A stretch of DNA of 54,757 nt from positions 1 to 54,757 of the forward strand of contig CANRHH010000015.1 in NCBI GenBank assembly GCA_947630375.1, given 5' to 3'. Positions within the stretch are counted from its first letter, which is position 1, and the number at the start of each line of letters is the position of its first letter. A program made the position numbers and the translations under genes. Shown here piece by piece: positions 40,035 through 51,596 of this stretch. Source of the DNA: an uncultured Oscillospiraceae bacterium (lineage in GTDB: Bacteria; Bacillota; Clostridia; Oscillospirales; Oscillospiraceae). The notes beneath the pieces are model-generated. The model did no database searches. It saw only the letters and a program-made list of their open reading frames with translations, and had not been told where the DNA came from.

Positions 40035-40087
40035 CCTATCAAACAGATCGCCCGCGCCGGAAGGCACGGGCGATCTGTTTGATAGGC
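40034..40087. terminator. 21-bp perfect hairpin between convergent genes
   Basis: GCCTATCAAACAGATCGCCC(G) at 40034-40054 is exactly complementary to 40067-40087, and the loop can add GCC-GGAA-GGC. It begins in the last base of the GNAT stop codon and ends 10 nt before the glyA stop. No U-run on either side, so termination would rest on stem strength; mutual 3'-end protection is also possible. Confidence 0.72.
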
Positions 40088-40097
40088 AGCTGTCTTC

Positions 40098-41339
40098 TTA
40101 CATCTCCGGGTACAGGGGGAAGCGGTGGCAGAGGGAGAGCACCTGCTCCTTTACCTCGGGCACGGCGGCGTCCCCCTCCTCGATGAGGCGGGCGATCAGG
40201 GCGCCGATCAGGCGCATCTCCGCCTCGCCCATGCCCCGGGTCGTGGCCGCCGGGGTGCCCAGGCGCAGGCCGCTGGCCAGCTTGACAGACTGGGTGTCAA
40301 AGGGGATGGCGTTTTTGTTGGCGGTGATGTTGGCCCGGTCCAGCAGCTCCTGGACCTCCAGGCCGGTCTTGCCCCGGCTCATCACGTCGGCCAGCATCAG
40401 GTGGTTGTCCGTCCCGCCGGAGACCAGGCGCACGCCCCGGGCCGTCAGCTCCTCCGCCAGGGCGGCGGCGTTTTTCACCACCTGCTCCTGGTAGGCCCTG
40501 AAGGCCGGAGAGGCGGCCTCCTTCAGACACACGGCCTTGGCGGCGATGATATGCATCAGCGGGCCCCCCTGGGTGCCGGGGAAAACGCCGCTGTCGATCT
40601 TCTTTTTCAGCTCCTCCTTGCAGAGGATCATAGCCCCCCGGGGGCCCCGGAGAGTCTTATGGGTGGTGGTGGTGACCACATGGGCATAGGGCACCGGGCT
40701 GGGGTGCACCCCCGCCGCCACCAAACCGGCGATATGGGCCATGTCCACCATCAGGTAAGCCCCCACCGTGTCGGCGATCTCCCTCATTTTGGCAAAGTCG
40801 ATCAGGCGGGGATAGGCGCTGGCCCCGGCAATGATCAGTTTGGGGCGGCACTCCTCCGCCCTTTGCAGCACCGCGTCATAGTTGATGCGCTCAGTCTCCG
40901 GGTCCACCCCGTAGAAGCAGGCGTTGAAATACTTGCCGGAGATAGAGGCTTTGGAGCCGTGGGTCAGATGGCCGCCGTGGTCCAGATTCATGCCCAAGAT
41001 GGTGTCCCCCGGCTTAAGCAGGGCCGCATACACCGCGATGTTGGCCTGGGAGCCGGCGTGGGGCTGCACGTTGGCGTGCTCCGCGCCGAAGAGGGCCTTG
41101 GCCCGCTCTATGGCCAGGGTCTCCACCTCGTCCACATACTGGCATCCACCGTAGTACCGGGCGCCGGGAGTCCCCTCGGCGTATTTATTGGTCAGATGGC
41201 TGCCCATGGCCTCCATCACAGCCGGGCTCACAAAGTTCTCCGAAGCGATCAGTTCGATATGGTCCTGCTGCCGCCGCAGCTCCCGCTCCATAGAGGCAAA
41301 GATCTCCGGATCCTGCCGGCTCAGATGTTCAAAGCGCAT
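40098..41339 (-). CDS. glyA: Serine hydroxymethyltransferase
   Basis: 413 residues; interconverts serine and glycine with tetrahydrofolate, and can cleave threonine. PLP Lys228 in [68 protein letters not shown]. Normal family length. AAAGGGAGG precedes ATG 41339. Convergent with the threonine cluster, with its own promoter, so functional link to threonine use is only by proximity. Confidence 0.97.
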   Translation of the reverse strand: MRFEHLSRQDPEIFASMERELRRQQDHIELIASENFVSPAVMEAMGSHLTNKYAEGTPGARYYGGCQYVDEVETLAIERAKALFGAEHANVQPHAGSQANIAVYAALLKPGDTILGMNLDHGGHLTHGSKASISGKYFNACFYGVDPETERINYDAVLQRAEECRPKLIIAGASAYPRLIDFAKMREIADTVGAYLMVDMAHIAGLVAAGVHPSPVPYAHVVTTTTHKTLRGPRGAMILCKEELKKKIDSGVFPGTQGGPLMHIIAAKAVCLKEAASPAFRAYQEQVVKNAAALAEELTARGVRLVSGGTDNHLMLADVMSRGKTGLEVQELLDRANITANKNAIPFDTQSVKLASGLRLGTPAATTRGMGEAEMRLIGALIARLIEEGDAAVPEVKEQVLSLCHRFPLYPEM

Positions 41340-41368
41340 GGGGCTTCCTCCCTTTTTCGATTTACCGT

Positions 41369-41397
41369 ATTATAAACTATTTTTTTTCCTCTTTCAA
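41369..41397 (-). promoter_or_regulatory. glyA promoter
   Basis: Minus strand: TTGAAA at 41397-41392, 17-nt A-rich spacer, TATAAT at 41374-41369. Leader about 25 nt; no room for a riboswitch. Confidence 0.85.
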
Positions 41398-41438
41398 TCG
41401 TTGCAACCCACAAAAAACAGCATTCTTCCACTTTCCTC

Positions 41439-41467
41439 TTGAAGCTAAATGTCCAGAATGTTACAAT
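41439..41467 (+). promoter_or_regulatory. Promoter of the EEP-family gene
   Basis: TTGAAG at 41439-41444, 17 nt, TACAAT at 41462-41467. Start near 41474, about 78 nt of leader. Confidence 0.78.
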
Positions 41468-41551
41468 CAAAGCAGCCTCATCGAGAAAGTTCGCGGAAAC
41501 GCCCTATACCGGCGTGCCGCTCGCCGCAAAAGCGGCAGAAGGGGGATCGCT

Positions 41552-42607
41552 ATGAAAAAAGTGCTGAAGATCATACTCTGCGTTTTCGGGGCCCTGGTGC
41601 TGCTGGCCCTGTGCCTGGTGCTGGTATTGACGGTGACGGAGTTCAGGCCCGCCCCGGTGGAGGAGCTGGCGCTGTCCTCGGCCGAGAGGCAGCCGTCCCT
41701 GGAGCCGGGCCAGAGCCTGACCCTGCTCTCCTGGAACATCGGCTACGGCGGCCTTGGCGCGGAGTCGGACTTCTTTATGGACGGCGGCACGCAGGTCCGC
41801 GCCGCGGATGAGCAGACGGTGCGCCGCTATCTCTCCGGCATTTCCCAGACCATCAACGACTCCTGGGCGGATCTGGTCATGCTCCAGGAGGTGGATGTGG
41901 ACTCCGCCCGGAGCTACGGCATCGACCAGGCCGCCGCGTTGGCCGGGGGCCTGCCCTATGTCCACGCCCAGAACTACTCCTGCCTCTTTGTCCCCTACCC
42001 CTGGCCCCCCATCGGCCGGGTCCACAGCGGCCTGATGACCTCCGGCGGCCTGGCTATAGACAGCGCGGAGCGCATCGCGCTCCCCTGCCCCTTCTCCTGG
42101 CCGGTGAGCGCCGCCAACCTCAAGCGCTGTCTGCTGGTGAGCACCCTGCCCATCCGGGACAGCGACGCCAAGCTGGTGCTGGTGAACCTGCACTTAGAGG
42201 CTTACGACGACGGGGAGGGCAAAAAAGCCCAGACCGAGCAGCTGCGCGGCTTCATCCAGGCCGAGTATGAAAAGGGCAACTACGTCATTGCCGGGGGCGA
42301 CTTCAACCAGATCTTTCCCGGCAGTCTGGAGCGGTACCCCAACGCCCACCCGGAGCTGTGGGAGCCCGGCGTATTGGAGGACGATCTGCTGGGCGAGGGC
42401 TGGCAGTTTGCCTATGACCTGTCTGTCCCCAGCTGCCGGCTGCTGAACCAGCCCTATGACCCCTCGGACACGGCCAACACCCAGCACTATGTGATCGACG
42501 GCTTCATCCTCTCCCCCAACGTGCGCCTGGAGTCTGTGGAGACCCTAGACCTGGGCTTTGCCAACTCGGACCACAACCCGGTCCGCCTGATGGCGTCCCT
42601 GGGCTGA
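41552..42607 (+). CDS. Membrane-anchored endonuclease/exonuclease/phosphatase-family protein
   Basis: 351 residues. One N-terminal membrane helix (about 5-28) places the domain outside. EEP-fold metal and catalytic residues: LLSWNIGYGG (Asn), VMLQEVDVDS (Glu), LVNLHLEAYDD (His), VIAGGDFNQIF (Asp-Asn), and NSDHNPVRLM (terminal Asp-His pair). The family includes phosphodiesterases, nucleases and sphingomyelinases; anchoring points to an extracellular lipid or nucleotide substrate, unproven. GAAGGGGG precedes the ATG. Single gene with promoter and terminator. Confidence 0.88.
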   Translation: MKKVLKIILCVFGALVLLALCLVLVLTVTEFRPAPVEELALSSAERQPSLEPGQSLTLLSWNIGYGGLGAESDFFMDGGTQVRAADEQTVRRYLSGISQTINDSWADLVMLQEVDVDSARSYGIDQAAALAGGLPYVHAQNYSCLFVPYPWPPIGRVHSGLMTSGGLAIDSAERIALPCPFSWPVSAANLKRCLLVSTLPIRDSDAKLVLVNLHLEAYDDGEGKKAQTEQLRGFIQAEYEKGNYVIAGGDFNQIFPGSLERYPNAHPELWEPGVLEDDLLGEGWQFAYDLSVPSCRLLNQPYDPSDTANTQHYVIDGFILSPNVRLESVETLDLGFANSDHNPVRLMASLG

Positions 42608-42636
42608 AGCCGCCCCTCTTTTCCCTATTGCTACGC

Positions 42637-42673
42637 AGCCAGCCCCGGCCGAATGGCCGGGGCTGGCTTTTTC
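42637..42673 (+). terminator. Terminator after the EEP-family gene
   Basis: A 14-bp perfect stem AGCCAGCCCCGGCC, loop GAAT, followed by five Ts on the plus strand. The tatD stop of the opposite strand lies 13 nt away. Confidence 0.9.
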
Positions 42674-42685
42674 TTATAACACTTT

Positions 42686-43450
42686 TCAAAGCAGGCCGAA
42701 CAGCCACTTTCCGTTTTCCAGGGCGGCCGCGGCCACCTCCCCGGCGCTCAGGCCCTTGACCTGGCCGATCTTTTCGGCGATATAGGGCAGATTGGCCGAG
42801 CTGTTCCGCCGCCCCCGCAGAGGCGCCGGGCTCAAATACGGGCTGTCCGTCTCTAAGAGGATCCGGTCCAGAGGGCAGAGGGAGAGCACCTCCAGGGCCT
42901 TGCGGGCGTTTTTATAGGTCACCGGTCCGTCAAAGCCCAAGTACCAGCCCCGTTTCAGCAGCTCCTCCGCCATCTCCGGGCTGCCGGAAAAACAGTGGAA
43001 CACCCCCCGCGCCTCCGGATACGCCCGCACGATCTCCAGACAGTCCCCGTGGGCCTCCCGGTCGTGGACGATAATAGGTTTACATAATTCTATCGCCCAC
43101 TCGATCTGCCGCCGGAACAGGGCCTTTTGTTCGTCCTTGTGGGCGGCGTCCCAGTAATAGTCCAGGCCGATCTCCCCGACAGCCAGGCACTTGGGCTGCT
43201 CCGCCAAGGGCCGCAGGGCCGCAAAGTCCGCCTCCTGAAAGGCGCCCAGCTCCTCCGGATGGATGCCCACGGCGGCGTAGACAAAGGAGTAACGCCCGGC
43301 CAGGGCCAGGGCGGCCCGGCTGCTGGCCAGGTCACAGCCCGGGTCCAGGATCAGGTCGACGCCCTGCTCGGCATGGAGCCGGGGCAGCAGCTCGTCCCGG
43401 TCCGGGTCAAAGGCCCGGTCGTCGTAGTGGGCATGGGTGTCAAAAAACAT
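42686..43450 (-). CDS. tatD: TatD-family metal-dependent hydrolase (DNase)
   Basis: 254 residues. TIM-barrel metallohydrolase with all usual ligands: FFDTHAHYDD (HxH), GEIGLDYYWD (Glu), IIVHDREAH (His), VFHCFSGS (His), LETDSPYLSP (Asp). TatD enzymes are 3'-5' exonucleases or D-aminoacyl-tRNA deacylases. It follows the herA-like gene by 9 nt; TAGGAGAG is before ATG 43450. Confidence 0.94.
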   Translation of the reverse strand: MFFDTHAHYDDRAFDPDRDELLPRLHAEQGVDLILDPGCDLASSRAALALAGRYSFVYAAVGIHPEELGAFQEADFAALRPLAEQPKCLAVGEIGLDYYWDAAHKDEQKALFRRQIEWAIELCKPIIVHDREAHGDCLEIVRAYPEARGVFHCFSGSPEMAEELLKRGWYLGFDGPVTYKNARKALEVLSLCPLDRILLETDSPYLSPAPLRGRRNSSANLPYIAEKIGQVKGLSAGEVAAAALENGKWLFGLL

Positions 43451-43459
43451 AGAGCTCTC

Positions 43460-45154
43460 CTATTTCAGATTGCCGAAGATGCCCCGGATGATGGAGCTGG
43501 AGCCGGAGCGCATGACGGAGCTGAGGGCGTTGGTGGCGGCCCGTTTGGCCATGGTTTTGGTGCTGGTCTGCCGGCCGCCCAGGACGGAGTTGACGATGTT
43601 GGTGCTGACAGACCGGGACACAGAGGACGCGGCGGAGTTCACCGCCCGCTGGACTGTCTTCATCCGGCGCTCCGCCTCCCGCTCGGCCTCCCGGCGGGCG
43701 GCGGCCTCCTCTTTCTCCCGCTGCCTTTCCGCCGCGGCCAGCTCCTTCTGCCGCTGTTTCTCGGCGGCCACCAGCTCTCTCTGCCGCTGCTTCTCCGCCG
43801 CGGCCTCCTCCTTCAGCCGCTGCTTTTCCTCGGCGGCCTCCCGGGCCTCCTGCTGCCGCTGGCGCTCCAGCGCCTCGTTGGCCCGCATCAGGATCTCATA
43901 GGCGGACTCCCGGTCCACGCTCTCCCGGTATTTCAGCTCAAACTCGCTCAGGGCGATCTCATCCCTGACGATGGACGCCTCCGCCGGGCCGATCAGACTC
44001 TGGGGCGGCAGGATGGCCGCCCGCTGCACCACGGCAGGGACGCCCTCCTCGTCCAGGAAGCTGACCAGGGCCTCCCCTACACCCAGCTCCTGCAGGGCCT
44101 GGGCCGTGTCAAAGGCGGGGTTTGCCCGGAACGCGCCGGCCGCCGCCCGGACTGTCTTCTGCTCGGCGGGGGTATAGGCCCGCAGCGCGTGCTGCACCCG
44201 GTTGGACAGCTGGGAGAGCACGTCCCCGGGGATGTCGGAGGGGCTCTGGGTCACGAAATAGATCCCCACCCCCTTGGAGCGGATCAGCCGGACCACCTGG
44301 GCCACCTTCTGGACCATGGCCTTGGCCGTCCCGTCAAAGAGCAGATGGGCCTCGTCGAAGAAGAAGACCACCCGGGGCTTTTTCACGTCCCCCACCTCGG
44401 GCAGGCGCTCGAACAGCTCCGTCATCATCCACAGCAGGAAGGTGGCGTACACGGTGGGGCTCTGGATCAGGCGGCGGCTGCTGAGAATGTTGATAAAGCC
44501 CCGGCCGTCCACATCCGTGCGCATCCAGTCCCGGATATCCAGGGCAGGCTCCCCGAAAAAGTCCTCGCCGCCCTCCTCTTCGAAGCGCAGCAGGGCCCGC
44601 TGGATGGCGCCCACGCTGGCGGCGGACACGTTGCCGTACAGAGTGGTAAACTCCGCCCGGTTGTCCCCCACGAACTGGAGCATGGCCCGCAGATCCTTCA
44701 GGTCCAGGAGCAGCAGCCCCTGCTCGTCGGCCACCTTGAACACGATGTCCAGCACCCCGGCCTGGATCTCCGTCAGGCCCAGGAGCCGGGCAAGCAGGGT
44801 GGGCCCCATCTGGGACACCGTCACCCGGACCGGGTGGCCCTCCTGGCCGAAGATATCCCAGAACCGGGTAGGATAGGCTTTCCACTCAAAATCCGGCAGC
44901 CCCAGCCGGGCCAGCCGGTCCCGCAGCTCCCCGTTCTCCTCTCCGGGCATACACATGCCCGACAGATCTCCCTTTACGTCCGCTAAAAATACGGGGACCC
45001 CCATGTCCGAAAAGGCCTCGGCCATCACCTTCATGGTGACGGTCTTGCCGGTGCCGGTGGCCCCGGCGATGAGCCCGTGCCGGTTGGCCATGGCGGGCTG
45101 GAGGACCAGCTCCTCCTCACCTTTGGCGATCAACGGTTTTCTGTCCTTGACCAT
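43460..45154 (-). CDS. HerA-like ATPase (DUF853)
   Basis: 564 residues, FtsK/HerA superfamily P-loop ATPase. Walker A GATGTGKT at residues 31-38; Walker B RVVFFFDEAHLLFDG; arginine-rich sensor near FVTQSPSDIPGDVLSQLSNR. A long charged coiled coil of Lys/Glu/Arg repeats covers about residues 430-510 and a short tail follows. DUF853 proteins are soluble bacterial relatives of the archaeal DNA-end-resection pump HerA; no nurA gene is adjacent. In operon with tatD, a nuclease, which hints at DNA processing but is only context. Confidence 0.9.
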   Translation of the reverse strand: MVKDRKPLIAKGEEELVLQPAMANRHGLIAGATGTGKTVTMKVMAEAFSDMGVPVFLADVKGDLSGMCMPGEENGELRDRLARLGLPDFEWKAYPTRFWDIFGQEGHPVRVTVSQMGPTLLARLLGLTEIQAGVLDIVFKVADEQGLLLLDLKDLRAMLQFVGDNRAEFTTLYGNVSAASVGAIQRALLRFEEEGGEDFFGEPALDIRDWMRTDVDGRGFINILSSRRLIQSPTVYATFLLWMMTELFERLPEVGDVKKPRVVFFFDEAHLLFDGTAKAMVQKVAQVVRLIRSKGVGIYFVTQSPSDIPGDVLSQLSNRVQHALRAYTPAEQKTVRAAAGAFRANPAFDTAQALQELGVGEALVSFLDEEGVPAVVQRAAILPPQSLIGPAEASIVRDEIALSEFELKYRESVDRESAYEILMRANEALERQRQQEAREAAEEKQRLKEEAAAEKQRQRELVAAEKQRQKELAAAERQREKEEAAARREAEREAERRMKTVQRAVNSAASSVSRSVSTNIVNSVLGGRQTSTKTMAKRAATNALSSVMRSGSSSIIRGIFGNLK

Positions 45155-45186
45155 AGCTCCTCCTGAAGAATATAGGATTTTTTCTC

Positions 45187-45215
45187 ATTATAACACAGCT
45201 TTTTCCCTTCGACAA
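45187..45215 (-). promoter_or_regulatory. herA-like/tatD promoter
   Basis: Minus strand: TTGTCG at 45215-45210, 17 nt, TATAAT at 45192-45187. Confidence 0.82.
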
Positions 45216-45264
45216 CATGGAATCCTTTTCCGGCAAAAAACCGCAAATTTTTCTCGTCAAGCCG

Positions 45265-45293
45265 TTGCGCAGGCGGTCGGATTGTGGTATCAT
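45265..45293 (+). promoter_or_regulatory. EFR1 gene promoter
   Basis: TTGCGC at 45265-45270, 17 nt, TATCAT at 45288-45293; start near 45300, leader about 32 nt. Confidence 0.78.
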
Positions 45294-45331
45294 GAAGTTT
45301 ACATAAGAATATTTGAACGGAGGACGCACAG

Positions 45332-46117
45332 ATGGTCTTTTACTTTACCGGCACCGGCAACAGCCGCTACGCCGCTTCCATTATTTCCCGGATCACCGGG
45401 GATGAGCTGGTCAGTATGAACGAGGTGATCCGTCAGCGGATCACGGACCCCTATGTGGCCCGGTACGCCTTTTCGTCGGACCGGCCCTATGTGTTTGTAA
45501 GCCCCACCCACTGCTGGCATCTGCCACGGGTGGTGGAGCAATTTATCCGGGACAGCCGCTTTACCGGCAGCCGGCAGGCCTATTTCTATCTGACCTGCGG
45601 CGACAGCACCGGCGACGCCGCCCGCGGCGCCCAGGAGCTGTGCCGGGAGGTGGAGCTGGAGTTTATGGGTCTGTCCTCCTCCGTCATGCCGGAAAACTAC
45701 ATCGCCCTGTTCACCGTCCCCAGCCTGGACGACGCCCAGGGCATGATCCGGGCGGCCACCGCCCCCATCGAGAGCGCCGCCCGGCTGATCGACATCGGCA
45801 AGCCCATCGAGGACACCAACGGCGGCTCCCCGCTGGGGGTGCTGGGCTCCAGGTTCAATCCCCTGTTTTATAAGCTCTTTGTCAAGGATAAGAAATTCCG
45901 GGCCTCGGACGCCTGCACCGCCTGCGGCCTCTGTGAGCGGCTCTGCCCGGTGGCCAACATCAGCCTGGAGGAGGGCCGGCCCCGGTGGCACGGGCACTGT
46001 GTCCACTGCATGGCCTGCATCTCTGCCTGCCCCCAGAACGCCATCGAGTACGGGCTCAATTCCAAGGGCCAGCGGCGCTATTATCTCTCCGCTGAAGGCA
46101 GGCAGAAGGAAGGCTGA
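45332..46117 (+). CDS. EFR1-family flavodoxin-ferredoxin protein
   Basis: 261 residues. The N-terminal ~170 residues are a flavodoxin-like fold (MVFYFTGTGNSRYAA is the FMN phosphate loop; YVFVSPTHCWHLP). The C-terminal part has two [4Fe-4S] motifs, ACTACGLCERLCPV and HCVHCMACISACP. These proteins are common in clostridia and act as electron carriers of unknown partners. ACGGAGGACG precedes ATG 45332. Single gene. Confidence 0.92.
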   Translation: MVFYFTGTGNSRYAASIISRITGDELVSMNEVIRQRITDPYVARYAFSSDRPYVFVSPTHCWHLPRVVEQFIRDSRFTGSRQAYFYLTCGDSTGDAARGAQELCREVELEFMGLSSSVMPENYIALFTVPSLDDAQGMIRAATAPIESAARLIDIGKPIEDTNGGSPLGVLGSRFNPLFYKLFVKDKKFRASDACTACGLCERLCPVANISLEEGRPRWHGHCVHCMACISACPQNAIEYGLNSKGQRRYYLSAEGRQKEG

Positions 46118-46182
46118 TTTAAAATAAAGTGTGAATTTTCCCTTCTCCGGCAGATTTTACATCATTTTACGGAAGATGCCTA

Positions 46183-46211
46183 TTGAGGGATCGGCCAAAA
46201 TGTGTTAATCT
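46183..46211 (+). promoter_or_regulatory. cdsA promoter
   Basis: TTGAGG at 46183-46188, 17 nt, TAATCT at 46206-46211. Just after it AATCTTAAG-AAAAA-CTTAAGGATT can form a hairpin that straddles the -10 and start. Confidence 0.65.
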
Positions 46212-46279
46212 TAAGAAAAACTTAAGGATTTCGGCCTTTCGCCAAGGCCGGCCTGCAGATCCGAGAGTGAGGGAACATT

Positions 46280-47077
46280 TTGAAAAAGAGAGTTATCTCC
46301 GCCGTCGTCCTGCTGACCATCACTTGTACCTGCGTCTTTCTGTCCGAGATCACCCGGGTGCTGTTTTTCGCCGCGGCGGGCATCGCCTGCGCCTATGAGC
46401 TGAGCCGGAACTTGGAAAAGCTGGAGATCTACTGCTGCGCCTGGGTGATGTATGTGTATATCGCCGCCCAGACCCTGCTGGCCTTCTTCCACGCGGCGCC
46501 CATCGCCTATATCGCCTGCTTTGCCAGCGGGGTGTATCTGGCCATGTTTTCCGGGATCCTGCACAAGAAGGTCTCCGGCAGCGGCGCGCTGTACACCGTG
46601 GCGGGCCTGGGCTATCCCTGCTTCCTCTTCGGCCTGCTGATGATGATCTGCGTCAGCGGCAGCTGGCTGGAATCCCTGGTCATCGGCAGCTTCGCTGCCT
46701 GGGTGTGCGACAGCTTTGCGCTGTTCGGCGGTATGCTCTTCGGCAAGCACAAGGTGGCCCCCCTGGTGAGCCCCAAAAAGACGGTGGAGGGCTGCATCTG
46801 CGGGGCTGCGTCCTCCTTCCTCACCGCCTGGGGGCTTTACGCTCTGGGATTCTTCCCGGAGCTGCCCCTGTCCTTCCTGATGATCACCACCCTGGTCTGT
46901 TCCTCGGTGGGCCAGATCGGGGACCTGGCCGAGTCGCTGCTGAAGCGGATGATCGGCGTGAAGGATTTCAGCAACCTGATCCCCGGCCACGGCGGCATGT
47001 TCGACCGGGCCGACAGCCTCCTGTTTTCCATCCCCATGGCGTTTATCTGCCTGACCATCGCAGGCTACGCCGTGTAG
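46280..47077 (+). CDS. cdsA: Phosphatidate cytidylyltransferase
   Basis: 265-residue membrane protein with about seven helices; makes CDP-diacylglycerol from phosphatidate and CTP for phospholipid synthesis. The family signature is complete at the C-terminus: SLLKRMIGVKDFSNLIPGHG followed by GMFDRADS. The start is TTG 46280 with AGGG 8 nt upstream; no nearby ATG gives full length. It stands apart from the usual uppS-dxr cluster. Confidence 0.93.
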   Translation: MKKRVISAVVLLTITCTCVFLSEITRVLFFAAAGIACAYELSRNLEKLEIYCCAWVMYVYIAAQTLLAFFHAAPIAYIACFASGVYLAMFSGILHKKVSGSGALYTVAGLGYPCFLFGLLMMICVSGSWLESLVIGSFAAWVCDSFALFGGMLFGKHKVAPLVSPKKTVEGCICGAASSFLTAWGLYALGFFPELPLSFLMITTLVCSSVGQIGDLAESLLKRMIGVKDFSNLIPGHGGMFDRADSLLFSIPMAFICLTIAGYAV

Positions 47078-47087
47078 CTCCAAACCT

Positions 47088-47125
47088 AAAAATGGCTCTG
47101 TCTCTTTCGAGACAGAGCCATTTTT
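47088..47125. terminator. Bidirectional terminator between cdsA and tuf
   Basis: A 17-bp perfect stem (AAAAATGGCTCTGTCTC, loop TTTC) with A/T runs at both feet, so it has a U-tract on each strand. It ends cdsA and the str operon. Confidence 0.92.
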
Positions 47126-47138
47126 ATAAGTGTGTGAA

Positions 47139-48341
47139 TTACTCGTTGATGCCGATGACAACGCCGGAGCCAACGGTGCGGCCGCCCTCGCGGATAGCGA
47201 AGCGGAGGCCGTTCTCGATGGCGATGGGGGTGATCAGTTCCACGTCCATATCCACGTTATCGCCGGGCATGCACATCTCGGTGCCCTCGGGCAGGGTGAT
47301 GACGCCGGTCACGTCGGTGGTACGGAAATAGAACTGGGGACGATAGTTGTTGAAGAACGGGGTGTGACGGCCGCCCTCTTCCTTGGTCAGCACGTACACC
47401 TGGCCCTTGAACTTGGTGTGGGGATGGATGCTCTTGGGAGCAGCCAGGACCTGGCCGCGCTCCACGGACTTCTTGTCGATGCCGCGCAGCAGGCAGCCCA
47501 CGTTGTCGCCAGCCTCGGCGTACTCCAGGGTCTTGTGGAACATCTCGGTGCCGGTAACGGTGGTCTCGGTGCTCTCGTCCTTCAGGCCGACGATCTCGAC
47601 CTTGTCGCCGATCTTCACGCGGCCACGCTCCACACGGCCGGTAACCACGGTGCCGCGGCCGGAGATGGTGAACACGTCCTCAATGGGCATCAGGAAGGGC
47701 AGGTCAGACTTACGGTCGGGAGTGGGGATCCAGGTGTCGACCGCGTCCATGAGCTCCTTGATGCAGGCATACTCGGGGGCGTTGGGATCGGTGGACTCGC
47801 TGACCAGCGCATTCAGAGCGCTGCCGCGGATGATGGGGGTGTCGTCGCCAGGGAAGCCGTAGAAGTCGAGCAGCTCGCGGACTTCCATCTCCACCAGCTC
47901 CAGCAGCTCCTCGTCGTCCACCTGGTCGCACTTGTTCAGGAAGACCAGCACGGAGGGCACGTTCACCTGACGGGCCAGCAGCAGGTGCTCACGAGTCTGG
48001 GCCATAGGGCCGTCGGAGGCGGCGATGACCAGGATCGCGCCGTCCATCTGAGCGGCGCCGGTGATCATGTTCTTGATATAGTCGGCGTGGCCCGGGCAGT
48101 CCACGTGGGCATAGTGCCGGTTCTCGGTCTCATACTCCACGTGAGCGGTGTTGATGGTAATGCCGCGCTCGCGCTCTTCGGGGGCCTTATCGATGGAAGA
48201 ATAGTCGGTGTACTCGGCCTTGCCCTGGAAGGACAGGTACTTGGTGATGGCCGCGGTCAGCGTGGTCTTGCCATGGTCGATGTGGCCGATGGTGCCGATG
48301 TTGACATGGGGCTTGGTTCTGTTGTACATCTGTTTAGCCAT
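47139..48341 (-). CDS. tuf: Elongation factor Tu
   Basis: 400 residues; delivers aminoacyl-tRNA to the ribosome. G1 GHIDHGKT, switch [19 protein letters not shown]3 DCPGHADY, G4 [10 protein letters not shown]; domains 2 and 3 follow ([21 protein letters not shown] near the end). AGGAGGAAACTCTC precedes ATG 48341. Last gene of the str operon, 34 nt after fusA. Confidence 0.98.
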   Translation of the reverse strand: MAKQMYNRTKPHVNIGTIGHIDHGKTTLTAAITKYLSFQGKAEYTDYSSIDKAPEERERGITINTAHVEYETENRHYAHVDCPGHADYIKNMITGAAQMDGAILVIAASDGPMAQTREHLLLARQVNVPSVLVFLNKCDQVDDEELLELVEMEVRELLDFYGFPGDDTPIIRGSALNALVSESTDPNAPEYACIKELMDAVDTWIPTPDRKSDLPFLMPIEDVFTISGRGTVVTGRVERGRVKIGDKVEIVGLKDESTETTVTGTEMFHKTLEYAEAGDNVGCLLRGIDKKSVERGQVLAAPKSIHPHTKFKGQVYVLTKEEGGRHTPFFNNYRPQFYFRTTDVTGVITLPEGTEMCMPGDNVDMDVELITPIAIENGLRFAIREGGRTVGSGVVIGINE

Positions 48342-48375
48342 GAGAGTTTCCTCCTAAAATAATAGTTTGTTTAAA

Positions 48376-50472
<2,097 letters not shown>

Positions 50473-50493
50473 GCTGAAAAACTCCTGGGCGGT

Positions 50494-50964
50494 TTACCAT
50501 CTGAAGTGCGCGAACGCCTTGTTGGCTTCCGCGTTTTTGTGCATATCCTCGCGCTTTTTCACAGAGGCGCCGAGGTTGTTGCTTGCGTCCATGATCTCGG
50601 CGGCCAGCCGCTCTTTCATGGTCTTTTCACTCCGCTTGCGGGAGTAATCCACCAGCCAGCGCAGAGCCAGTGTCTGCCGGCGGGCGGGCCTGACCTCGAT
50701 AGGCACCTGGTAGGTGGCGCCGCCGACACGGCGGGCCTTGACCTCCAGGGAGGGCATGATGTTGTTCATCGCGTCGGTGAAGACATCCAAGGGCTCCTTG
50801 CTGGTCTTCTCCTTGATGATGTCAAAGGCGCCGTAAACGACCTTCTGTGCAACACCCTTCTTGCCGTCGAGCATAACGCCGTTGATGAGCTTGGTCACCA
50901 GCACGCTGTTATACAGAGGATCAGGCAGAATTTCTCTCTTGGGGACATTACCTCTTCTGGGCAC
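50494..50964 (-). CDS. rpsG: 30S ribosomal protein S7
   Basis: 156 residues, the standard length, from GTG 50964 (AAGGAGG 8 nt upstream): [19 protein letters not shown], then [21 protein letters not shown] longer reading to ATG 50982 includes the ribosome binding site itself and is rejected. S7 initiates assembly of the 30S head. Between rpsL and rpsG are 130-150 nt with hairpins that may be an S7 autoregulatory site. Confidence 0.96.
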   Translation of the reverse strand: MPRRGNVPKREILPDPLYNSVLVTKLINGVMLDGKKGVAQKVVYGAFDIIKEKTSKEPLDVFTDAMNNIMPSLEVKARRVGGATYQVPIEVRPARRQTLALRWLVDYSRKRSEKTMKERLAAEIMDASNNLGASVKKREDMHKNAEANKAFAHFRW

Positions 50965-51005
50965 GTCGCTTCCCTCCTTCATTAAAAAATGGATTCACAG
51001 GTACT

Positions 51006-51077
51006 CAGACGCAGTTCCTGCGCCCGTCTGCGCCCCGAGGTTTATCCGCCTGCCCCCGAAAGGGGCTATCGGTAAAC
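51006..51077 (-). promoter_or_regulatory. Structured rpsL-rpsG intercistronic region
   Basis: Minus strand: first hairpin 51077-51040, GTTTA-CCG...GCCCC-TTTC-GGGGC...CGG-TAAAC with small internal loops; second hairpin 51030-51006, CAGAC..GCAG-GAA-CTGC..GTCTG. In Escherichia coli S7 binds the rpsL-rpsG junction and represses translation; a similar function here is inferred from place and structure only. Confidence 0.5.
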
Positions 51078-51113
51078 GACAGGGCAATCAAAGTCTTGCC
51101 GCTGCTGTCTTGA

Positions 51114-51539
51114 TTACTTCTTCTTGGCAGCCTTGGGCCGCTTGGCACCGTACTTGGAACGGGCCTGCATACGCCCGCTGACGCCCTGGGCGTCCAGCGT
51201 GCCGCGGATGATGTGGTAACGGACGCCGGGAAGATCCTTCACACGGCCGCCGCGGATCATCACCACGGAGTGCTCCTGCAGGTTGTGGCCGATGCCGGGG
51301 ATGTAAGCGGTGACTTCAAAACCATTGGTCAGACGGACACGGGCGATCTTACGCAGAGCGGAGTTCGGCTTCTTGGGAGTAGAGGTACGGACCGCGGTGC
51401 AAACGCCACGCTTTTGAGGAGAGCTCAGGTTGGTCTCACGGTTCTTCAGGGTGTTCAGGCCCTTCTGCATAGCGGGAGACGTGGACTTGTACGCCACCTT
51501 TTCTCTGCCTTTTCTCACCAGTTGGTTGAATGTCGGCAT
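51114..51539 (-). CDS. rpsL: 30S ribosomal protein S12
   Basis: 141 residues: [20 protein letters not shown] and the conserved decoding loop [20 protein letters not shown]; the PKKPNS lysine is intact, so no classic streptomycin-resistance change is seen there. The second conserved loop reads [23 protein letters not shown] precedes ATG 51539. First gene of the rpsL-rpsG-fusA-tuf transcript, with its own promoter and leader. Confidence 0.97.
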   Translation of the reverse strand: MPTFNQLVRKGREKVAYKSTSPAMQKGLNTLKNRETNLSSPQKRGVCTAVRTSTPKKPNSALRKIARVRLTNGFEVTAYIPGIGHNLQEHSVVMIRGGRVKDLPGVRYHIIRGTLDAQGVSGRMQARSKYGAKRPKAAKKK

Positions 51540-51567
51540 TGTATTCCTCCTTTCTCAAAGATTTATA

Positions 51568-51596
51568 TAAAAAACCTTGAAATTTCAAGGCTTTTT
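51568..51596 (-). terminator. Terminator-like hairpin within the rpsL leader
   Basis: Minus strand: AAAAAG-CCTTGA-AATT-TCAAGG-TTTTTTAT. An 11-bp stem with one bulge and a U-run placed between the promoter and rpsL is the form of an attenuator. Confidence 0.68.
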
